Source: Candidatus Halarchaeoplasma halalkaliphilum
GTDB taxonomy: Archaea; Thermoplasmatota; Thermoplasmata; Halarchaeoplasmatales; Halarchaeoplasmataceae
Length of the DNA: 12,410 nt
Direction: 5' to 3'
NCBI GenBank assembly: GCA_007133925.1
Contig: SLLU01000142.1
Location: forward strand, 1 to 12,410
Each line of letters starts with the position of its first letter. The stretch's first letter is position 1. This document shows, one piece after another, positions 6,559 to 12,410 of this stretch. Below the pieces are notes generated by a model. It worked only from the letters and a program-made list of their open reading frames with translations. It ran no database searches and was not told the DNA's origin. The translations under genes were made by a program, and so were the position numbers.

Positions 6559-6662
6559 TAACCATTCCCTTGTTTTGGCTACGGGGCTTCCCCCGGATTC
6601 GCTGGCATATTAGGACTATTGTAGCATTAGCTCTGGATGTTCCATTCCTGCCCACTTCGATA

Positions 6663-6673
6663 CTATTTTAAAG
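6663..6673 (+). promoter_or_regulatory. TATA box candidate for the acetyltransferase gene, with a dyad before the ATG
   Basis: CTATTTTAAAG is centred about 27 nt before the ATG at 6695, so transcription may begin at or next to the start codon. GTGGG (6679-6683) and CCCAC (6690-6694) form a dyad ending at the start codon; in a leaderless gene this would act as DNA rather than RNA. The 136 nt between the regulator gene and this ATG hold nothing else recognisable. Confidence 0.45.
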
Positions 6674-6694
6674 AACAGGTGGGATGAACCCCAC

Positions 6695-7192
6695 ATGATA
6701 CGACTGCGGTACCAGGAGGTTTTCGATGCCGAGAAGTATTTCCAGATACTGAGTGACCCAGCCTTCGAATATTTCGATGTCCGTGTGGAGTCGGTGGAGG
6801 AAGAGCGTGAATGGTTGGCACAGAATGCTGAAAGGAGAGAGAAGAACCAGGAATACAACTACGCAATCATATACGAAGGTGAAGTGGTGGGTGCCTGCGG
6901 CATAGCCATAGATCAGAGGAGGCCTCACAAGGGGGAGATTGGTTACTTTCTACAAAGAGAGCTCTGGGGTAAAGGCATAACAACGGAAGCCGTTCGTCAG
7001 ATCGAAAAGATCGCCCTCGAGAAACTGGGGCTGGTACGCCTGGAGATCCTCATGGAACCCGAGAACAGAGCCAGCGAGAAGGTGGCCATAAAGTGCGGTT
7101 ACGAAAAAGAGGGGTTGGTCAGGGGGGCATACAAACGAGATGGGATGTACAGGAATTGTTTACTGTACGCAAAGGTGGTTAACCCGGGCTGA
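6695..7192 (+). CDS. GNAT-family N-acetyltransferase (RimJ/RimL-like)
   Basis: A 165-residue cytoplasmic protein of typical GNAT length, transferring acetyl from acetyl-CoA to an amine. The fold order is clear: an N-terminal strand and helices (MIRLRYQEVF, DAEKYFQILSD), a central strand (YAIIYEGEVVGACGIAID, 56-73), then motif A with the acetyl-CoA pyrophosphate loop QRELWGKGITTEA (87-99), and the motif B region NRASEKVAIKCGYEKEG (124-140). This is the Acetyltransf_3 pattern found in RimJ/RimL and many small-molecule acetyltransferases. The substrate cannot be read from sequence; a ribosomal-protein N-terminus, polyamine, amino acid or antibiotic are all possible. It precedes the ABC genes by 46 nt, but a TATA box in that gap suggests separate transcription. 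Confidence 0.9.
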   Translation: MIRLRYQEVFDAEKYFQILSDPAFEYFDVRVESVEEEREWLAQNAERREKNQEYNYAIIYEGEVVGACGIAIDQRRPHKGEIGYFLQRELWGKGITTEAVRQIEKIALEKLGLVRLEILMEPENRASEKVAIKCGYEKEGLVRGAYKRDGMYRNCLLYAKVVNPG

Positions 7193-7198
7193 GAATCC

Positions 7199-7211
7199 TT
7201 ATATATATCTT
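7199..7211 (+). promoter_or_regulatory. TATA box candidate for the ABC transporter operon
   Basis: TTATATATATCTT is a strong AT-rich box centred about 34 nt before the ATG at 7239. It implies a leader of roughly 8 nt. A GGAAG motif (7226-7230) lies 8 nt before the start and may lie partly outside the transcript. Confidence 0.55.
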
Positions 7212-7238
7212 GTTTATGAGGCTTTGGAAGTTTATGCT

Positions 7239-7934
7239 ATGTCCGAAGCCATGATCGTATCGCAAAAAGTACACAAGTACTATGAAGGAGGGGTCCGAGT
7301 GCATGCCTTACGTGGCGTGGATCTCTCCATAGACCGGGGTGAGATGGTGGCCATAATGGGACCGTCTGGATGCGGCAAGACCACCTTGCTGAACTGTCTC
7401 TCGGGACTGGAAAATATATCTTCAGGCAGGGTACTGATAGGTGGAAAGGACCTGAATGCCCTCTCAGATAACCGAAGGACGGAACTCAGGGCACTGAACA
7501 TGGGCTTTGTGTTCCAGTTCTATAACCTGTTACCTGTTCTCACATCCCTGGAAAACGTAGAACTACCTTTGCTGCTCGCTGGAAAGGCCAAAGGGGCCAA
7601 GGCCAAGGCAAAAAAGGCACTGGAGACCGTAGGTCTGGGGGACAGGTGCCATCACAGACCACCGGAACTGTCGGGTGGTGAAAGGCAGAGGGTTACCATC
7701 GCAAGGGCAGTCGTTAACGAGCCCGATATAATATGGGCCGACGAACCCACTGGCGACCTGGATACGGATAATTCAGAAAGGATAATGGACCTACTCTGCA
7801 AGCTCAAAGAGAAAAATGGCCACACCATCGTCCTGGTGACCCATGATCAAATGGTGGCTCGGAGAGCGGAGAGGATGATTTACATGGAGAACGGACTTAT
7901 ACAACGGGAACAGCGAAGGGGGGATACGAGATGA
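7239..7934 (+). CDS. ABC transporter ATP-binding protein, LolD/MacB/FtsE type
   Basis: A 231-residue cytoplasmic ATPase of usual family length. Motifs: Walker A GPSGCGKTT (41-49), Q loop Gln93 (VFQFYNLLP), signature LSGGERQR (144-151), Walker B IIWADE with Glu169 and D loop GDLD, and H loop His202 (VTHD). The N-terminus VHKYYEGGVRVHALRGVDL and the FYNLLPVLTSLENVELPL region are typical of the LolD/MacB group, which works with FtsX-type permeases. The ATG at 7239 is preferred; the frame stays open upstream to 7140 but that part overlaps the acetyltransferase gene. A Lys/Ala/Gly run (GKAKGAKAKAKKA, about 115-127) between the Q loop and the signature looks like a simple-repeat expansion. The TGA stop overlaps the permease ATG by 4 nt (ATGA), indicating translational coupling. 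Confidence 0.95.
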   Translation: MSEAMIVSQKVHKYYEGGVRVHALRGVDLSIDRGEMVAIMGPSGCGKTTLLNCLSGLENISSGRVLIGGKDLNALSDNRRTELRALNMGFVFQFYNLLPVLTSLENVELPLLLAGKAKGAKAKAKKALETVGLGDRCHHRPPELSGGERQRVTIARAVVNEPDIIWADEPTGDLDTDNSERIMDLLCKLKEKNGHTIVLVTHDQMVARRAERMIYMENGLIQREQRRGDTR

Positions 7935-10786
7935 GTCCTCTCCTGATCCTTATCGGAATAATCGTGTTACTGATCGCCGTGGACGCGGCGAGGCACCGGG
8001 TACTTTTCAAGATGGGTTTCAGGAACATCCTCCGCAGGAAGACCGATACGGTCATAGTGATATTGGGTCTCCTGGTTGCAACCGCCATAATCTCATCGTC
8101 CTTCTCCGTGGGAGATACCATGGAGAACTGGATCGAGAGCGAGATACTGGATGATATGCAGTACACAGATGTCACCGTTTACAACACCACCGGCCAAGGC
8201 ACATATGTTCCGTTCAGTTATGAATACTACAGGGAACTCAGGGCCGATATCATGGAGGTGGAGAATGTCCTGGATGTGGTGGGTGAGGTACATGGGAGGA
8301 TATCCGTGTTCGACCCGGCGTCACTTTTATCCCGTTCTGACATCCCCATGATGGGCATGGACATGGATGAGAGTGATGCCTTCGGCGGTTTTTTCGTTGA
8401 CGGTGTTGAAATCCAACCCTCCCTGAACGAGGGTGAGATAATGATCGACAGGCGCCTGGCCGATGATATGGAAGTGGGAGATTCCCTGATCCTCTTTTCT
8501 GTCGGGCACCCCATGGGCAGGGTTTACAACGTCACCCAGGTCATAGATAACCGGGGTAGGGCGGCATTCGGAGGTCCCGGGAAGGTGATCATGAACCTGA
8601 ACGACTCCCGGATGGCCATGTCCATACCCGGACATCTGAACTTCATCCGTATAACCTCCGTAGGCGGTGTAGAGGACGGGGCCCTTTACAGCGACCAAAT
8701 ATTCCGGGACGTGGATGAGATACTCAAGGCCGAACAGAGCATATTGGAGGCCAGGGAGAACAAGAACGAGCTCCTGGAGGAGTTCAAAGGGATGATGTCC
8801 ATGTTCACCGATATGTTTTTTGTTTTCGGTTCCTTCGTCATAATCGCGGGGATAATACTCACCATAAACATATTTGTGATGCTGGGTGAAGAGAGGAAAT
8901 CTGAGATGGGCATGAGCCGGGCTATCGGCATGAAGAGGAAGCACCTGAGAAGGGTTTTTTCCTACGAAGGGATGATCTACGCCGGAACCGCATCCGCCAT
9001 AGGTGCATTGGTGGGCGTTGGTATAGCCTATGTTATATTCCTTTTACTCGAGGACATATTCGCGGTGTTCGGAGGGGACGTGTCCTTCTTGTCCTATTTC
9101 CATGTTTCACCTGACAGTCTGATATTAGCTTTCTCAGCCGGGTTCCTGATAACCATGGCCACCATCTTTTTCACCGTATTCCGCATATCAAAGTTGAACA
9201 TAGTTCGGGCCATAAGAGAGTTACCGGAGCCCCCTGTAACGAAAAGCAGCAGAAAACCCCTGTTCATGGCCGTGGGGAGCATTGCCCTGGGTTTTTTGAT
9301 GACCCTGGCCGGTCTCTCAACTCCTCAACTATGGCTGCCGGTGACGGGTGTTTCTCTCATACTCATCGGTGGGGGCACAATTGCAAGACGATGGGTAGGT
9401 GACAGGATCGCTTATACATTGGTGGGCATATTCCTACTGGTCTGGTGGATGGTACCCTTCGAAGCAGTGGAATCCTTCTTCGATGATTACTCCGCAGGTA
9501 TGGAGATGTTCATACTTTCCGGTTTATTCACAGTTACAGCCGGTATAATGGTGATCATGCTGAACAGTTCCCTTATCATCGGTGCTCTGGATAGGATCCC
9601 GGAGTCCAGCAAGGGGGGCAAAGCGGTTGTGCTCACGGCGGTGTCACATCCCATGAAGGAAAAGTTCAGGACAGGTATGACCATGTTCATCTTTGCCCTG
9701 ATCATATTTGCCATAATCGTGATGAGCATGATCGTGGGCATATTCAACACGAACATGGACCGGATGATAGAGGAACAATCCGGCGGATATGACATGATCG
9801 GGCTCACCGCATGGGACAGGCCCATAGATGATCTCTATGTGGAGATCGAAGGTAGGGGCATAGATCCCGGCCATTTCCAAAGCATAGATCAGGCGAGTCT
9901 GAGTATGGTCACCCTGGCGGATGGAAACATGGATTCGGTGATAGGGGTAGATCGGAATTTCGTCAGGAACAATACATTCGGTTTCACCGAATATCATGAC
10001 GATTACGATTCGGTTGATGATGTGTGGGAGGCCCTGATGAGCGATCCGAGCTTGGTGGTAACCAACGATCCTGGGGAGTTCGGCATGCCCCTTGAAGACC
10101 CCATCGGTGTAGATTCCGTGATAACCATCATGGATGCCTATGGGGAACCCAGGGAGAAGCGGGTCATAGGCCTCATGGATCAATTCATCATCCACGGATA
10201 CTTCATGTCAAAGGAAGGTGTCAGATCGGAGTTCAACACCACATCCCACAACCTTTTCTTCATAAGCGTGGGAGAGGGTGTGGATGCTGATGAGTTGGCC
10301 CGGGAGATGGAGAGAGAGTTAGTTCCCTTCGGATTCCAACCAATAGTTATCGATACGGTGTTCAGGGAGGTGATGAGCGCCCAGTTCATGTTCTTCGATC
10401 TGTTCAGCGGTTACATGGGCCTGGGTCTCGTTGTGGGTATCGCAAGTCTGGGTATAATCAGTTTGAGGGCCGTCCACGAGAGGCGGCTGGAGATAGGTAT
10501 GATGAGGGCCATCGGTTTCAAGACACGGATGATCAAATATGTGTTCCTGGTGGAGAACTCCTTCATCACCCTGACTGGAATAGTACTGGGTTCCGCCCTG
10601 GGGATAGGCATCGGGTGGCTTCTCTGGTACGATGGTTTCAGGCCCATGGGCTGGGAATTCTACATACCATGGGGTACCATAATAACCATCGGAATCATAG
10701 CTTATCTCACCATGCTTGTAACCGCGATCCCCAGTGCCCACAAGGCCAGCAAGGTATCTCCTTCCGAAGCTATGAGGTTCGATTGA
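7931..10786 (+). CDS. Double-FtsX-domain ABC transporter permease
   Basis: A 951-residue membrane protein. It begins with a membrane segment (about 4-20), then two FtsX-like halves. Half 1 has a membrane helix (39-60), a large extracytoplasmic domain (about 61-292), and helices near 295-318, 350-373 and 397-418. A hydrophobic middle follows (helices near 444-461, 466-483, 492-508, 527-552). Half 2 has a helix (583-606), an extracytoplasmic domain (about 607-818), and helices near 822-845, 877-900 and 914-934. Each half carries the FtsX signature: EERKSEMGMSRAIGMKRKH (320-338) and HERRLEIGMMRAIGFKTRM (849-867). It lies with the ATPase in a coupled pair, so the complex probably moves lipid, lipoprotein or peptide, or transmits mechanical force across the membrane. 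The substrate is unknown and no adaptor (HlyD-like) gene is adjacent. A fused tandem permease could work as a single chain with an ATPase dimer. Confidence 0.95.
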   Translation: MSPLLILIGIIVLLIAVDAARHRVLFKMGFRNILRRKTDTVIVILGLLVATAIISSSFSVGDTMENWIESEILDDMQYTDVTVYNTTGQGTYVPFSYEYYRELRADIMEVENVLDVVGEVHGRISVFDPASLLSRSDIPMMGMDMDESDAFGGFFVDGVEIQPSLNEGEIMIDRRLADDMEVGDSLILFSVGHPMGRVYNVTQVIDNRGRAAFGGPGKVIMNLNDSRMAMSIPGHLNFIRITSVGGVEDGALYSDQIFRDVDEILKAEQSILEARENKNELLEEFKGMMSMFTDMFFVFGSFVIIAGIILTINIFVMLGEERKSEMGMSRAIGMKRKHLRRVFSYEGMIYAGTASAIGALVGVGIAYVIFLLLEDIFAVFGGDVSFLSYFHVSPDSLILAFSAGFLITMATIFFTVFRISKLNIVRAIRELPEPPVTKSSRKPLFMAVGSIALGFLMTLAGLSTPQLWLPVTGVSLILIGGGTIARRWVGDRIAYTLVGIFLLVWWMVPFEAVESFFDDYSAGMEMFILSGLFTVTAGIMVIMLNSSLIIGALDRIPESSKGGKAVVLTAVSHPMKEKFRTGMTMFIFALIIFAIIVMSMIVGIFNTNMDRMIEEQSGGYDMIGLTAWDRPIDDLYVEIEGRGIDPGHFQSIDQASLSMVTLADGNMDSVIGVDRNFVRNNTFGFTEYHDDYDSVDDVWEALMSDPSLVVTNDPGEFGMPLEDPIGVDSVITIMDAYGEPREKRVIGLMDQFIIHGYFMSKEGVRSEFNTTSHNLFFISVGEGVDADELAREMERELVPFGFQPIVIDTVFREVMSAQFMFFDLFSGYMGLGLVVGIASLGIISLRAVHERRLEIGMMRAIGFKTRMIKYVFLVENSFITLTGIVLGSALGIGIGWLLWYDGFRPMGWEFYIPWGTIITIGIIAYLTMLVTAIPSAHKASKVSPSEAMRFD

Positions 10787-10806
10787 GGGCCTCCTGATAA
10801 AGTAAA

Positions 10807-10817
10807 GCTTATATTAC
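10807..10817 (+). promoter_or_regulatory. TATA box candidate for pgk
   Basis: GCTTATATTAC is centred about 31 nt before the ATG at 10843, predicting a leader of about 5 nt. Between them lies a short dyad GGTG-TAAT-CACC (10821-10832) that could bind a regulator. AGGA (10835-10838) is 4 nt before the ATG. Confidence 0.5.
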
Positions 10818-10842
10818 GAAGGTGTAATCACCACAGGATAAA

Positions 10843-12105
10843 ATGCCGAGCAAACCGTGGGACGTCTTCACACTGGATGATTTTAATCTCAAGGGCAGGA
10901 CAGTTTTGGTTAGGGTGGATATAAACTCACCTCTGGATCCCAAATCAGGGAGGATACTAGATGACTACCGTATCCGTAGTCACATGACCACTATACGGGA
11001 CCTGGAAAAGTCAAAGGTGATCATACTCGGGCATCAGAGCAGACCCGGCAAGAACGATTTCACCACCATGAACGCCCACGCCATCCGCATGAGTCAGATA
11101 CTGGGTAAACGGGTTGAGTACGTTGACGGTCTCTTCGAGAGCCACGTCAGGCAGAGGATCAGGGCCATGGAACCAGGGCAGAAGATACTTCTGGAGAACA
11201 CCCGTTTCTATTCCGAGGAGGTGGTTTTGAAGGGAGAAAAGCAAAACTTCGAGGGTACCCATATCGTTAAACACCTTGCGCCCATGATCGAGTTCTTCGT
11301 GAACGATGCCTTCGCAGCCGCCCACAGGGCTCAACCAACACTGGTAGGCTTTGCAGGGCTGGTTCCGAACCTGGCGGGGAGGGTCATGCAGAAGGAGATA
11401 GAGGACATGGGAAGGGCATTCGACCCGGGTTTATCCCCGAAGATCGCACTCCTAGGTGGCGTCAAGGTGGACGACTCCATAGATGTTGCCCGGCACATGC
11501 TTGAAGATGGTTCCATGGACAAGGTACTGACCATGGGCGTGGTTGGCCAGGTGTTCCTCATGGCCAGCGGACTGGATATTGGAGAAGGCAGCACCGAATT
11601 CATAAAACGGGAGTTCCCGGATCACAAGGAAATGATCAAGGAAACCAAGTCCATGCTGGATAAATGGGGCGACAGGATACTCATGCCCAAGGACGTTGCG
11701 GTGGGAAACAACGGAAGAAGGAACGTGGTAGCACTCTCGGGCCTTCCCGTACCGGAACCCATAATGGACATAGGCATAGAGACCATAGTGGAGTACTCCA
11801 AGCACATACGTGATGCCAAACTGGTTCTGGTAAACGGCCCCGCCGGTGCCTTCGAGTACGATAAATTTTCCATAGGTACCACAGAGACATTCCGGTCCAT
11901 AGCCCATTCACGGGCATACAGCATAGTGGGTGGCGGGCATTCCACGGCGGTGCTGGAGAACCTGGACCTCTCAAGCAGTATCGATCACATATCCACAGGC
12001 GGTGGCTCCTGCATCAATTTCCTGGCGGGAAAGGCACTGCCCTCCGTGGAGGCTCTGGAAAGATCCAAGCGCATATTCGAAAAGGGTCCCTTCCAGAAAC
12101 ACTGA
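10843..12105 (+). CDS. pgk: Phosphoglycerate kinase, archaeal type
   Basis: A 420-residue cytoplasmic enzyme interconverting 1,3-bisphosphoglycerate + ADP and 3-phosphoglycerate + ATP in glycolysis and gluconeogenesis. The full family signature is present: VLVRVDINSPLD (21-32, Arg24, Asp26, Asn28), HQSRPG (64-69), LENTRF (117-122), VNDAFAAAHR (153-162), LLGGVKVDDS (203-212), GNNG (288-291), DIGIET (309-314), VNGPAGAFE (330-338), VGGGHSTA (362-369) and HISTGGGS (382-389). HQSRPG and GGGH replace the bacterial HLGRP and GGGD and match archaeal enzymes as I recall them. Substrate and nucleotide residues appear intact. The gene follows the permease by 56 nt with its own TATA box, and tRNA-Thr starts 7 nt after the stop. 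Confidence 0.98.
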   Translation: MPSKPWDVFTLDDFNLKGRTVLVRVDINSPLDPKSGRILDDYRIRSHMTTIRDLEKSKVIILGHQSRPGKNDFTTMNAHAIRMSQILGKRVEYVDGLFESHVRQRIRAMEPGQKILLENTRFYSEEVVLKGEKQNFEGTHIVKHLAPMIEFFVNDAFAAAHRAQPTLVGFAGLVPNLAGRVMQKEIEDMGRAFDPGLSPKIALLGGVKVDDSIDVARHMLEDGSMDKVLTMGVVGQVFLMASGLDIGEGSTEFIKREFPDHKEMIKETKSMLDKWGDRILMPKDVAVGNNGRRNVVALSGLPVPEPIMDIGIETIVEYSKHIRDAKLVLVNGPAGAFEYDKFSIGTTETFRSIAHSRAYSIVGGGHSTAVLENLDLSSSIDHISTGGGSCINFLAGKALPSVEALERSKRIFEKGPFQKH

Positions 12106-12112
12106 ACAAATT

Positions 12113-12185
12113 GCCACTGTAGCTCAGCAGGTGGAGCGATGGTTTCGTAAACCATAGGTCGGGGGTTCGAATCCCTCCAGTGGCT
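12113..12185 (+). tRNA. tRNA-Thr (anticodon CGU)
   Basis: Acceptor GCCACTG (12113-12119) pairs fully with CAGTGGC (12178-12184); the discriminator is T at 12185, typical of archaeal tRNA-Thr. The D stem is GCTC/GAGC. The anticodon stem ATGGT/ACCAT (12139-12143, 12151-12155) encloses TTCGTAA, giving CGT at 12146-12148. The T stem GGGGG/CCCTC encloses TTCGAAT. It reads ACG codons. CCA is not encoded and no intron is present. Only 7 nt separate it from the pgk stop. A weak TATA-like GCATATTCG (about 12071-12079) inside the pgk end could drive it, or it may be processed from the pgk transcript. Confidence 0.97.
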
Positions 12186-12260
12186 TACCACTTATTACGC
12201 CTAGGGGGTTACGGGAAAAGGCCGGTTTAGGGCAACTGGAGCAGGACGGTTTACACTGGG

Positions 12261-12292
12261 TTTAAAATATTTTCTAGGTTCGTGCATATTAA
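12261..12292 (+). promoter_or_regulatory. AT-rich promoter candidates in the spacer after tRNA-Thr
   Basis: Within the non-coding stretch 12186-12333, TTTAAAATATTTTC (12261-12274) and GCATATTAACC (about 12284-12294) are TATA-like and could serve a gene starting at 12334 or a nearby ATG. Nothing else is recognised in this spacer. Confidence 0.35.
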
Positions 12293-12333
12293 CCTAACCT
12301 CGCCATTTAGACTTTTTCCAACTGAATCGGCCG

Positions 12334-12410
12334 ATGGAAATGGCCACTATGCAATTTGACAGATGGTTTTTACCATCGCAGATCAAGAGATTTATCGTGA
12401 TATTTGTCGA
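12334..12410 (+). CDS. Possible start of a membrane protein gene, truncated by window edge
   Basis: From the ATG at 12334 the frame is open to the edge: MEMATMQFDRWFLPSQIKRF followed by IVIFV, which looks like a short basic N-terminus entering a hydrophobic helix. ATGs at 12340 and 12349 are alternative starts. Only 25 codons are visible and no clear ribosome binding site precedes them, so the gene is tentative and its function is unknown. Confidence 0.35.
   Translation, partial: MEMATMQFDRWFLPSQIKRFIVIFV

Noticed and set aside
7140..7238. Upstream extension of the ABC ATPase start
   Set aside because: The extra 33 codons overlap the acetyltransferase gene, lie before the promoter and do not resemble the family N-terminus.
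8327..8944. 205-codon minus-strand frame opposite the permease
   Set aside because: Shadow of the FtsX gene; His/Tyr-rich composition typical of an antisense frame and no start signal.
11985..12191. Minus-strand frame with WRDSNPRP
   Set aside because: Antisense reading of the tRNA-Thr gene and the pgk 3' end, not a gene.

Overview
The window looks archaeal, probably from the Thermoplasmatota or a related euryarchaeal lineage. That placement is an inference from several features. Phosphoglycerate kinase is of the archaeal type (HQSRPG and GGGH motifs). The two tRNA genes lack an encoded CCA. TATA-like boxes lie about 27-34 nt before several start codons. There is also a very large secreted GLUG-repeat protein whose C-terminal 'GWN' domain I associate, from memory, with such archaea. 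No rRNA or other taxonomic marker is present.

Layout. The left edge (2-256) is the 3' end of a PyrK-like dihydroorotate dehydrogenase electron-transfer subunit. A tRNA-Leu(UAG) gene follows (312-396). Next is a single huge gene (551-4114) for a secreted protein of about 1187 residues, built from two homologous GLUG-repeat modules joined by an InlB-type beta domain and ending in a duplicated beta module. Just downstream, at 4191-4211, a 21-bp exact copy of the tRNA-Leu 3' end appears. The surface-protein gene is therefore bracketed by a tRNA 3' end and a matching direct repeat, the usual footprint of an integrated element, although no integrase gene is present.

A membrane histidine kinase with an extracytoplasmic substrate-binding-protein-like sensor (minus strand, 4294-6006) is divergent from a small winged-helix regulator (6184-6558), and no response regulator is present. 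Then come a RimJ/RimL-like GNAT acetyltransferase (6695-7192) and a two-gene ABC system: a LolD/MacB-type ATPase (7239-7934) whose stop overlaps the start of a 951-residue double-FtsX permease (7931-10786).

The right end is housekeeping: pgk (10843-12105), then tRNA-Thr(CGU) only 7 nt later (12113-12185), about 150 nt of AT-rich spacer, and what may be the first codons of a membrane protein running off the edge.

An accessory, surface- and envelope-oriented block thus sits between core genes (pyrK/tRNA-Leu on the left, pgk/tRNA-Thr on the right). The strongest candidate for something undescribed is the integrase-less, tRNA-bracketed surface-protein cassette at 374-4211 and the small repeats at its right edge.
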